Below the pieces are notes generated by a model. The model was not told the origin of the DNA and did not search any database. It saw nothing but the letters and a program-made list of their open reading frames with translations. A stretch of DNA of 64,000 nucleotides from Tetmemena sp. SeJ-2015 (taxonomy: Eukaryota > Ciliophora > Spirotrichea > Sporadotrichida > Oxytrichidae). The number at the start of each line of letters is the position of its first letter. Position 1 is the first letter of the stretch. The translations under genes were made by a program, and so were the position numbers. Location: assembly GCA_027382625.1 (NCBI GenBank), contig JAJKFJ010022763.1, forward strand, positions 62,001-126,000. The letters are read 5' to 3'. Below are positions 26,501 through 37,568 of the stretch, in pieces.

Positions 26501-29500
26501 TTAAGTTTTCTTTGCATTCTGATATGGTTGATGGATACTGTACGATCTTGAAGAGAGTTACTCGCTCCAAGTAGCTGAAAAGTTCAGCGAGAAGAACTCC
26601 ATTGCTAAAGGGATCTCCACAGATGTCTTTGTGCTCAAATTCTCTCGAGAGGTAACTTTAGAATCCAAGAGAGAACAACCATTCATTACTAAATTAAACA
26701 ATAATATGATGAGAAGGATGCGATATAATTTTTCGATAAATCTATCTTAGTAAATCTATCTTTTATATAGTCTAATTTTAACGGAAAAAAATATTATAAC
26801 TAATTGTCTAACTTCAGAGATCATGTCATCCGAAAGAACAAGATGCTCATAGTTATTGATAATATGAGAATTCAAGGAAAGCAAATTCAATGTCTACTAG
26901 TTTTATATTAAATTTACACATTTTAAAATGGTTTTCTTTCTTATTGCCAGATGGGAGTGAGGTATAGTAAAACTTGCCTGTTTAATCTCGAGCTATAGGT
27001 GAGTGAATATTTGACACATCTCTCCTCCTTCTCAATGAGCTATTTTTAGTAGCACTGGTCTATTTTTATCCTCCTTAGAAAGAATTATTGTGACTCTGAT
27101 TCACTTAAGAACTGCCATTCAATTAATTTTATCACCAGTTATCTGTATGAACCATTTTAAATACAAAATATGATTGGTAGCTTTGAAATTAGGATCCATG
27201 ATGGTACTACTATCTCTTGAGCCATTTCTCGCAGTTCGATATCCACTGCTGTTCCCACGAGCACTATTTATAACTCCAACTCTAAGCAAAGGCATGTCTA
27301 TCATCGTTCCATGTTATCCCTATTTGATTGGAGCTTGATTTCGAGAAGAAAGCTAGGGAGCAGCACTTTATCTTTATCCACCAGCTCCAAGTTTCAAATT
27401 AGGAATACAATTTTGGCCTTGATTAGGCTGAATTCTTGATTAGTTGAAGCTGCTACTTTCTATTAGTGTAGCACGCCGTAAGATCTGTCCCGAGTCAGCA
27501 CTTGCTACTAGTGTGAGGCAATGCTTTCATTATCTTAGTTTTATTAATTTTAGTATTGCATCTAAGCGGGTGGTCTGGGTGGAATATTCCTGCCATTTGC
27601 TTGAGAAAAGGTTGTATTTTGAGTCTCATTGCCTTCACCTCCCAGCTGGGATTGATAAATTGCTTAGTTAGGGAATTTTTGGTTCTATGAAAAGGAGTTA
27701 TCATTGCCAAACTGCTGTTAATTTCTTCTTGTGGCAGATCTGGTATCTTCCCTTGACTTTGATTTTGAGGCCCTCAACTCGTTTTCAGTGGGTTAAATTC
27801 AAAATTAATACTAAACCTTATATTGAGTTAGAAGGATTTTTCGAATGGACTAGTTTTTTTGAAATGCCAATGCCAAATGTCGTCCAGAAAGCCCCAAATC
27901 ACATCACAATTGCCATTCAAAATAATTTGCTTTTTTAAATGCTTGAAGTATTGCCATCTATAATATACTTCTGAGCCCATAGATATCTAGGATTGAATTT
28001 AGGAAATTATCTGAAATGCTCCATGATCTTGTTAAGATTGTTAATTATGCTTGTCATATTCTTAGGGAATCTGTCTATGCCCTTAATTATTGGATGCTTC
28101 CCGTTTAGCCTGTTCACTAAGTCGCAAAAGAAAACTCCATTTTTGCAATAAAGGGGCAACTCATTCAGTAGTCTCTCATTAGTTTTCAAAAGCTTAACCT
28201 CCTGCACAAGCCAATCTAGGATTTTGTACTAAGTTCGTAGATCAACAGGATCAACTGTTGTCTCCGCTAATAGCAAAGATGTAGGTTTGTAAGAAGATGG
28301 TTACCTCTGGCCTTCTCGAGACTCTGGTCTCACTTTCAAAGTTTGCATTCCTCATGATCTCTGCTGCTTCAGTCATCTGATTAAAAGTATTGGCGAGTGA
28401 ATTAATTTGAATGATGGTCCTACTACCTCAGGTTCAGATCTTAAACCTGACTTATTCTGATGATGAGGCTACCTTGCAGAGTCATTTCTTTATTACAGAG
28501 GCATATTGAAGGATTATTATTCTTCTTACTGTGAATGAATAGACTAAGGTAAATTATTGAAACTTTTTGTTTGCTCATTTAGGCTATTTTACTTCTCTTC
28601 TTGTTATGGTTTCTATGGGTATGTTGGCACCTTTGAATTTCTGATAGCAGTATTATGCTGATTATACTACTTCAAGCTAGATATAGCTGATGGGTCTATA
28701 GTTTTGGAACTGTCTCCACTCATTTTCTTATTTGAGTTTCTCACCACTTTATTAAAACTAAGATAAAGAGGATATAGCATTCATATAATTTTATTGTAGT
28801 CTTAATTCTCGGCTTATAGTTGTCTTATCTTCCATTTCTCTCTACTAGCGCTCGTGTTCAACTGCTTACTCTTATTTGAGGAAACGCTTAAACAATAAAA
28901 TGCAGCATTATATGCTTGTATTATGAGCGGAATTGAGTTGGTTTCTTGCTTAATTTTCTTGAGACTATTTAATCCTGTTTTTATCAATGAGAACAACTTC
29001 TTGAGAGTTAATTGCAGCATCTTAGCCTGTGTTAGGCTTGTGATATTGGATCGAATTAATCTCATTTTCAAGCTAAACTTCTAAAGGATCCTTTTGTAAA
29101 AGGGATTTTATATCTTAAGCCTGCTCATACTGCTTCTATTGACCTTGGAATGTTTTCAAAAATCTAAGATCAAATAGGGGATAAAACCTATAATAAATGT
29201 CTGCTTGCTGATAAAGTTAGGATTAACATTCTCAGAGTTTGATTGTAATTCATGCATCTGATACTATGTATCGTAAGGAACCATAGCTTGCTAGTTCACC
29301 TAGTGGATTCTAGGGTCATTATTTTGCCTCTGAATGAAAGGGCTCTGCTAATCGGGATAGTTTTGAGTTTGACCATAATTTTATTTGTAGGTACTGTACA
29401 GTCCTTTATCATTCATTGGAGATATCTAATATTTCTAGTTTATCGGAGAAATGTTATTGATCTCGAGTGAGGTATCTCCAAAATCTGCACCACCACCATA

Positions 29501-31358
29501 CACGAAATTATTCTGCATGAGTTGATCACCTTTTATAAAATTGCTATTGGAGTCTCCCGTGTTCTGAATTTGATGAGAGTTATGATTTCTCATCTGAAGA
29601 GGCATGTTTCTAGGAGTTATCATAATGGGATTCAACTGTCCTCTGTCATCTCTCTGCGAAAGACTACCCTCATGATGTTGATGTGCCTTAATATTCTAAG
29701 AATAATAGTGCTCACCGTTCGAAATCAGTCCGTCTTTCTATTAGCCAGCCTTTGCTGAAAGGAATTAAGGGTGTTAAGAGTTCATAGGGGACTTATTGGA
29801 AGACTGCTAATTAGGATGGAAGCTGTTATGATTGATATTCTTATTAGCAAGAGGTAGATTGAGAGAGTCCTCATGTATTTCTCCAACTGAGGGCTAGGCA
29901 TTTCTAGATTTAAGAAAGTTCTGATCTCTGGAATTGTGATGAGGGGTATTGAAATTGCTTTGACTGAACTGATTGTTATTTGAGCTATGATCTGTAAAAC
30001 CATTATAGTGAAGAATTTAATGCAAAATAATTTACAAATAGACTAATACAAACTTAAATTGCAAATAGGGACACAGTAGTTAGTGCAAAAACTGCTATTT
30101 GAGGTTTTTAGAACATTATTGAGTTCAATGTATTTTTTATTTCTGCTTTCACGAATATAGGACGATGAAGCGCACTACACGATCAGATACCAACTAGCTG
30201 AAGACCCTAAATGAAAGGTAAATTATTTTAATGAAATATATGGAGAATAAGCAGAATAAGTAAAGGAACTAAGTTTTTAGCTTTAAAATCGCTTTTAATC
30301 TTTAATATCTTTCTAAATCTCAATTAATTTGAAAATAGGGGTTTGTTTGGTTGGATACTTTGGAACATCTTACCTCAAGAAAGGAATATTTTTTGGAAAT
30401 TAGTTTCAAAATAAAGACTGCGGACACAGATAGAGTTGAACAGACTTCCATTTTTGAAATATTAAAATAACAATTTGGAAATAAAAGCTTCGTTATTAGA
30501 AAAGATTAATTAAAATTATTACCTAATTTCGCCCTATCTATATTATCTCTAGCTTAGGAATGATTTCCTTTGTCTTAATTGCGCTGTATTTGGTGAGAAG
30601 TTATAGGAGAGAGTTAATTAGAGGGCTAAGAAGAAAGAGGTGCATGCAAATGCTCAGCCAAGTGGTCTTATCCTATTAGCTCTTAAACTTGTTTGAGAGT
30701 CTCCACAAAAAGATGCATTACAATCTTAAATTCATTGATCATGAAATAACAATTTTGCATATAGTCATCGCTTTACAAGAGCTGTTAGGCAGTGAGACTC
30801 ATAGCTTAGTCAGTGATTGGAATTTGACTGTTCTTCAAAATGTTCAAAGCAAGGTCCAGATTCGAGATAATCTAAGAATTTTAGAATGAGCTCGAGTCAC
30901 CCTCAGTTCCATTTTGAATATCATAGTAAACAAGTTGCCTTATTTTCTCTTAGTCTGAAGGTGTGCAAGTGATAAAGCCTACTAAATGACAAAGTGCAAT
31001 ACCTAAATACATTAGAATAAGAATCGATATCGTTTGTAGAGTTATATAACTTACCATCTTTGAGATCATTTGGTGAATTAACAAGCAGGCAGTAGGGATC
31101 ATTAAAGGAGTTTATCCAATCAATTAGAGGACCGAAATTATAATCTTAGAACTCTCCATTTCCGTGATTTGACTTATTTGCGTAACTAATCGGACTTAAG
31201 GGCATGTTGTGGTCATAGGAGTGCGATATGCTTGAATTATTGTCTTCATAAGGAGGCATGTAGTGTGAGTTAGTATGTTAGCCCAAGTTTAATGAATCAC
31301 TTGCATCTGCATTGACTCTCGCTAACAAGCAAAAAATTATTATGTTCTCCAAAAACAT
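23539..31358 (-). CDS. Large protein with four calponin-homology domains
   Basis: CH domains bind actin or microtubules. Four are visible on this strand. CH1 (~31135-30800): LIDWINSFNDPYCLLV..IALCHLVGF..NLDLALNILKN. CH2 (~28230-27860): ILDWLVQEVKLLK..NGVFFCDLVNRLNG..WGFLDDIWHW. CH3 (~26100-25640): LNWLKSMGVLIKF..CDLVQTIFNQKITGIF..MLSNIRKSLDILRRQ..VIIGLLEDLHRCFDGL. CH4 (~24050-23545): KISKWLAGFKIHMPQSFY..ASCLQNIKKAL..IFQLLKSLRQAYKHKV. Long Asn/Ser/Gln-rich linkers separate them. A 44-nt intron at 26103-26146 joins the CH2 and CH3 halves in frame (SINHLLNWLKSMG), which is why I treat the span as one gene. Start ATG 31358 is tentative; it ends at TGA 23541-23539. Fimbrin also has four CH domains but packed in tandem. 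Confidence 0.75.
25946..25991. other. IES inside CH3 domain, pointer TTGT, 46 bp
   Basis: ACAA (minus TTGT) at 25942-25945 and 25988-25991. Deletion restores the conserved CH helix LLCDLVQTIFNQ from two out-of-frame halves. Confidence 0.8.
27917..27957. other. IES inside CH2 domain, pointer ATGGCAAT, 41 bp
   Basis: ATTGCCAT (minus ATGGCAAT) at 27909-27916 and 27950-27957. Deletion joins AQKYIIDGN to CDVIWGFLDDIWH. Confidence 0.8.
28265..28307. other. Probable IES before CH2, pointer GAG, 43 bp
   Basis: CTC (minus GAG) at 28262-28264 and 28305-28307. Deletion joins RVSRRPE to TTVDPVDL in frame. The insert starts GTAACC and nearly ends in AG, so an intron is an alternative, but the GT..AG splice would break the frame. 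Confidence 0.55.
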
Positions 31359-31683
31359 TTTTACTGAAATCTAAGCTTAATCAATATTCTGTTACCTCTT
31401 TATTGCAAACTATCGTTCTGACTACGAATACTTCTGTTTACAATCATCTATGAAAGCATTTATTACTAATTTCTATGAGCTTTACTTCTTGTATGAAATA
31501 CTTCCTATTTCTTTTAAAGGGATTATAATTATTCTTATTCGTTTTATCTATTACCGCTAACCTAAATTCAAATTTAAACTTACTCACTCAATCGCATACA
31601 TTTTCACCATGAAATAATTGTTGAATTCAAATTTGGGATAGATAAAACAGCAATAATAATAGCACTTGAATTTAAACAGAAAA
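31359..31683. other. Divergent AT-rich intergenic region
   Basis: About 325 bp between the CH-domain gene (-) and the next plus-strand gene. No feature recognised. Confidence 0.45.
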
Positions 31684-33175
31684 ATGAATGCACAGCGAAG
31701 CAGAGAGGGCTTTACAAGTAGCCATTCCGTCTCACTTACTAACCCTAAAGCACTTAACTATGAAGCAGGCGCGCAAGGAATAACAATTCACTGAGGTATA
31801 GTTGCATAGAGTTTTCATGATTTTAGGGGTACTATTGACAGCAGACTGGAGAGTTAGGACTTTCATGGAGATATGAATAGTGGGCGAGATAGACTTTACA
31901 AGCCAATTTACAATCATGGTCAAGGGGTCTCAAATCAGTCCATCCACAGTACCAGAGATCAAAACTTGGGATTTAGAGGAGCAGATATGGGCAGAAGTGG
32001 AGCCAATAACACCTATAATGTTAGCGAGATTAGAGCAGCAAATGCTACTATCAAGGATACACCCTCTCCAAGGCATATATTTATAACTCATTAGCAATTT
32101 GTTTTTATAAATTATATTATCAATTTTTACAAAGCGAACAACAAAGACATAAGACTACTCTCCATACAATTAAGAAGAAGAGGACTTTACTGAGGAGAGA
32201 TTTGAAAATTAAATTTACCCAAAACAAAGCAGGGACTTACAGGAATCAGCAGTAGACATTTGAATATCAACGCCAGGATGAAAATAACTAAAGACACTTC
32301 AATAGAGCTAGTGGGGTGGAAAACTAATACCACCCTTCTAAAGCATAATGAATCTCAAAGGTAGTCTGAAAGACCTCTGAGTAATCAGTAACTCCATTCT
32401 CACTTACCCACAAAGGGCAGAACCATAGATCATGAGAGGGAAAAATCACTCAGGTAACAGAGATTCATTGAAAGGAGATCTAAGTCAAGAGGCACTGCTG
32501 ATAGAGACCAATTGAAGCAGCCATCATACTCCAATTACGATGAAGAGGATTATTACTCTGAGGAAGATAGACAAACTAAGGGAATTATTTTAAAAATTTA
32601 AAATTTTTAAAGGGCCCAAAGCAGAATGCTACTAATGGGAAATAGACGATAAGACATACCGAAGAAAGTTTTAAAGGCTTTTGAATTTAATGTTTAAAAG
32701 TTTAAGTTCTTCCAGATCTAGAAACCATTCTGAGACTTCATCTTCTCTCTCAGATTCGCCCCAAAGAGAAGAGACTTGGAGAGAAAGCGAGTGAGATCTA
32801 AGTCTCACAAGAAATAAAATCGATCCAAATCGCACTCCAAGAAAGCTTCATAGCCCATCATCAGCTTAAAATGTATTATAATTTCATATATTGTAGCCAT
32901 GGAGGGTCAGTAGTGCAATCACTTTCTAACTTGCACTCTCATGTTCATTCTCATCACCATGCACCTTCACATACCAGTTCTTTACCAAAATATTGCTATA
33001 AAAAATTAATTCTACGATCTAAAATGCAAGCAAGTCAGCAAAGTTTAAATTTTATCTGATAGATAAAATTTAAAAGAAGAAAGATCCCAAGAAAAAGAAA
33101 GAGGCAGGAGAAGGCACTAAAGACTCAAAGAGTGATAGCAACCTTAGTTCAGAGATTATTAATGGATATCACTGA
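31684..33175 (+). CDS. Ser/Arg-rich low-complexity protein (may be the N-terminal part of the next gene)
   Basis: I do not recognise this gene. The ATG at 31684 opens MNAQRSREGFTSSHSVSL and several frames follow: polar and Gly/Ser-rich (RDQNLGFRGADMGRSG), Gln-rich, then REKSLRQQRFIERRSKSRG and SR/SK repeats (KRVRSKSHKKQNRSKSHSKK) near 32790-32870, ending KDSKSDSNLSSEIINGYH at TGA 33173-33175. SR-type repeats suggest a nuclear RNA-processing protein, but there is no RRM, so this is inference. Several AT-rich breaks (32600-32700, 32980-33070) are probably IESs. Only 72 bp separate it from the coiled-coil frame, so the two could be one gene joined by an IES. Confidence 0.5.
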
Positions 33176-33246
33176 AAAGTATAAAGGCCTTAACAATCAT
33201 AAAACTAGTTTTAGAATTATCTCCTTAAATTAATCTCTCACTTTAA

Positions 33247-34763
33247 ATGCTCAGAGCAGCTGCTTACATAAATAAACTAGAGAAGAAAACGATGGTGCAC
33301 GAAATCAATGTACTTGCAAAGGCACTAATTAAAAATGAGAAGAAGTACGTTAAGCTCCAAGATTCAGGTAGGCAAAGCAGAAAGAGCTAAAGCGCCAAGT
33401 AAAACACCTCACCCAAGAAGTTGCCTCCCAATCTCAGCACATTTAATAGTTAGAGGAGAATTAACGCTAACTGAAGTCACAAGAGGAATATCTCATGGGA
33501 GATTTACTCAAGTAGCAGAAGATAGCAAAGGACTTCACTCAGAGCTCTAGATAACCTCTCGGACAAATATGATAGAGAAAAGAGAGAACTCATAATGAGA
33601 TTGGAGAAAGAAAAGGATGATGCTCTTAGGAGGGAGGAAGCAAAGTATGAGGTCAAACTTAACTCAATCAAAGCACTTAATGATTAATTGAATGGGAAGC
33701 TTGGCACACTTCATGAAACTGAAGATGATTTCGCAGCACTGCAAAAGAATTACAATGAAGCAGTTGGGATAATTGAAGATTAGAAGAAGGAGCTTTAACT
33801 GTCGTTGAGAGAAATTGAGGACTTGAGACAAAGAAATGGTCACCTGGAAGACGATGTGAGAGAAGTGCAGACTATGCTTTAAGAATAGCAGAAGCTTTAC
33901 TCTTCGCACATAAATGAGCTGAGGGTGCAGTTATCAGATCTAGAGGATGCAACTCGCTCTAAATATGAGGAGCAAATAGTTCAACTACAACTAGAAGTCA
34001 AGTTGGTAAACGATTAAGCAATCAGGCAAGCTCAAGACAAGGAGCTGCTGGAACGAAAATTAAAGCAGAGGCTGGATGAAGCAGGTGAGAGCACATTAGC
34101 TCAGCAAAGATAAGTAGCCGAAAAAGAGGAAGAACGAGATGAGCTTGACAGACGTCTTAGAGGACTGGAATTTGAGGTTGAGCGATTGAAGAGATAGTTA
34201 GCTGGCAAGGAAGAGGAATTAGAACTTGAGAAGAAGAGGTGGTCTGCTAAGACAGATAGAAAGGTTAAAGAGCAAGAGCGAGAAAGATAGGAATGGAATG
34301 AAATGTACTAAGCCTTACAGAGGGAGATGACTGCTCTCAAGTAGGCCGTGCAAGAAAAGGACTAACTGCTGCAGATGCAGGCAACTATGAGAAGAAGCAT
34401 CGAGGGAGGAGCTGGCCACTTCGCCAAAGGAAGCAGTTAATTCTCACCCTCTAGCAAGAACAGCTAACCCTACATTTTAGATGCAGCAAATAGCAACAAC
34501 CAAGTCCTGGAATTGCAAGAGCAACTCAAGACTAAGGAGGAGGAGATCAAGATACTTTGGAACGTCATTAAACTCTTGTTAAATGGTATATTTCTAAATG
34601 TTTTATAAAGAGGTTTAAAGAAATAAACAAAAGCAAGGGCACAGAAAAAGTTAACATGGATCAGCTATTTAATTTTAATTTAGTATTTATAAGAATGTAG
34701 CTAAGAAACGCAATATCTTAAAAAGTTGGAAGTCACTAGGCTTCGATGTCTTCTAACTACTGA
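33247..34763 (+). CDS. Long coiled-coil protein
   Basis: From ATG 33247 (MLRAAAYINKLEKKTMVHEI) the frame becomes a heptad-rich coiled coil of ~350 residues: DREKRELIMRLEKEKDDALR, EDDFAALQKNYNEAVGIIED, LEERE-like KLKQRLDEAGESTLAQQRQV and DRRLRGLEFEVERLKRQLAG. In-frame TAG/TAA Gln codons occupy heptad positions, confirming the code. After a Ser-rich break a second short coil (LELQEQLKTKEEEIKIL) precedes a ~35-nt intron near 34585 and a short tail ending at TGA 34761-34763. Such proteins are common at ciliate basal bodies and the cortex, but nothing here proves location. An early phase change near 33355-33550 indicates one IES or shift. Confidence 0.65.
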
Positions 34764-35047
34764 AACTTAAAACCTTTTTTAACATACTTATATTGAAGTT
34801 GATGATAAAATTACATTGATTAATTTAAATGAATAATTTGGTGTTTGAAAATAACTCAAGACTTCAATTTAACTGTATAGTAGCGAAAGTAAATGCTCTC
34901 TTAAGTATCCATATTTATATTGACAAAATAATTCCGAAAAGAAATTAAACTTCCCCTTTTAAATTATCAAATATTAATTACTACCTTTATTACTCAATCT
35001 AAATTTCAATCGACTTTGCTCAATTCTCTTTAAGCCTCATTTGTCGT

Positions 35048-37177
35048 TCAATTGAGCTTCAGCTGTTGCTTTAAGTCCTCCCTCACATCAAATGACAAGC
35101 CCTCACCTTCTTAATTAGGTATTATAATTTTTAACGCATATTTTATTTTTATATTAGGGACTAAAAAGAAAATTCATGAATAAGTTAGTCAAAAGTAAAG
35201 ACTGAGCTTTTCAATCTAAGTTTAAACTTACAGAAGGGTACAAACCAAAAGAGAACATTATGACCAAGAACAGTTTTGAGATTGTTGATTTTTCCTCTGT
35301 TGTAGGGTGAGATGCGGAATGTCGCATCATCTTCACGCTTTTTCTCACAGAACTCAATTGTAGTGTACTGATTGAGCACCAACCACACATGGAAGAAAAA
35401 GAAGCAGGAGATTATTACTGCGAAGGAGGAGCCCATTATGAAGGAAGTCATCACGTAATAGGCCACTTTGTAATCGATGGTTTCAGAATTCATGACAGCA
35501 GCTGCAACAGGGTAGGAGGTCCAAATAAGCAGCCAGATAATCATGGAGCAGTAGAACAGCATATTCATGAAGTACTTGTAGTTGTAGAATCCAATGCAGT
35601 TTGCCACCCAGGGGCAGTGGTGATCCATCTTCAGCACGCATCTGTTGCACTGAGAACAGTGGTGGCATCTGTCGGGCTATTAAAATGAGTAAGTCTATAA
35701 ATCAAGAATACCTTGGTACGGAGACATCTCTGGCACATTCTTATTCCTCCAAACTTCTTCCTTTCCACTGAGTAAACTACTCTGTTTGCATTTAAATATG
35801 TAAGTTGACTTATAGCATATAGCTTATTTTATGCATTCTTCTTTGACTTGATTAATTTTTCTCTTTCCGCATCACTTTCTCCTTTGTTTGAAGCTGCGAC
35901 TGGCTTGGCAAGAGGACCTTCGTACGATTTGAGGTACTTGTAGTCGAGATGAGCTGCTTCCTTGGGGTCATCTTGATCTTCCTCGATGCCGAAATTTGTC
36001 AAAGGACTAGAAAGACATTTAATAATCGCGTAAATTGGGAATCTCAATAACAAATAAAATATTGGAGTAAGTCAAGAGCATAAATTTGGCGCAGAAATAA
36101 ATTCCAATCCATTATCCATTCAATTTTTAATAAAATAGAATTCAAATTATGGAAATATATCAATAAAGTTGTATTTTATATAAAAAATAGTTTTTATTGA
36201 TTTTAATTTAGCGATTTGCATATATATTGTCCCTAATTTTTGAATATCTACAATAAGGAATTGAAAATAAAATTGCTAAAGCGGTATCCTTTACGCTCTT
36301 TGAAAATGTTTATAAATTGAAGACCTTGTTGTCTGTTAGAATAATGCTATTTTTGAGATAAATAAAGTAATGGTGAGTATGCTTGATTGGTAGAGTGACT
36401 TACTCATTCTGATGTTGGTCTATTTTGCTCTCAGAAACTACTGAGCTGCTTTCATCATCACTGCTCTCCAACACACTATCACTCTGCATATCCCATTCTA
36501 ATATAATATTTCAATTCCTTGTCTTCTGGTATGCTTCCAGGAGGTGTGCGAATCGTTTGAATGATTGCTGTACCCAGTAGCACTGCGAAAATGCAGAAGA
36601 TTGTCAGCTAAAGTCTGACCAAATTAAAAAGATAATGATTATAGATGACCCTTGACTGATGCTCCTCCATTTCTTGCTGGGTGGTCCAGAGATTGGCTAT
36701 GCCTAGTAATGAGTCTGGGAAGCTTCCCGCCAGAGAGGGATGCACATAACACTACATTTAATTTTAATACTCACTTCGCCCATTCAAACCTTCATACTTA
36801 CGATCATGTATTCCTCAAACCATAAGTAGCAATTATAGATTGCTTGTTCTTTACTCTAATTAAGGATAGAAAGAGGCAAGGTAGGAGTAGAGGCCGAATG
36901 TAACGAAGACTGGGAAGATGGATACGAACTTATACAAGCAAATCTCCAGCTTCTCCCAAGTGCTAATTTATTCAGCCTGCATCCAAGGAGGCTAGGCAAT
37001 CACCTTCTAAGCGCCCTAGCTTCCGTTTCCCCTGGAAGGTGGGTACCCTCCCTTGTGGTTGGAAAGTCTACCGTCTTCCTCTAGTCCACTTCCGCTGCTA
37101 TAGCCGTGAGCAGCCTAGCCAGCTGGAGGCTAGGGACCTTGATTAGATGTGGGTCTCTAGCGTTATTGCTCTTGCAT
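35048..37177 (-). CDS. DHHC-type protein S-palmitoyltransferase
   Basis: The enzyme transfers palmitate to protein cysteines at membranes through an acyl-enzyme on the DHHC cysteine. The zinc-binding core reads [33 protein letters not shown], then [19 protein letters not shown], all as in the family. N-terminal ~85 residues are polar and Pro/Gly-rich, followed by TM1 ([20 protein letters not shown]); TM3 and TM4 follow the core ([38 protein letters not shown]). The typical TTxE-like motif appears as [12 protein letters not shown]. Start ATG 37177; the C-terminal exon after a GTAAGT intron reads [20 protein letters not shown] to TGA 35050-35048. Several short introns. Divergent neighbours on both sides. 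Confidence 0.9.
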
Positions 37178-37568
37178 ATTAATAAAATTCTACTACAATA
37201 ATATATAAATAAGACATTATTTTAAACGTCCAAAATAATTATTTCCTCGCAACTGATTAATCATTAATCTACAAAGAGAATAGAAATATGTGAATGCTTA
37301 TTAATTTATATTTATAAACGTATTGAATTGAAAACATCAATACAATTCAAATGCGATGTAATATTTTGAGTTGAATTATAACATGTGAGTTTACCATATT
37401 TATAATCTGACTTCTTAAAAACTCGCACTCTTTATAATTTATAGATTAAAATAAATGGCTTAAAATTGTTTCCATATATTTAAATTAGTGAATCATGAAT
37501 AGTAATATTTTGGTTAGTAAATATAAATTTGTCTTCTCTTAATTAGAGTGTTGTATATTTATAGCTTT
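37178..37568. other. AT-rich intergenic region
   Basis: Spacer between the transporter stop and the DHHC start, both on the minus strand. Nothing recognised. Confidence 0.45.
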
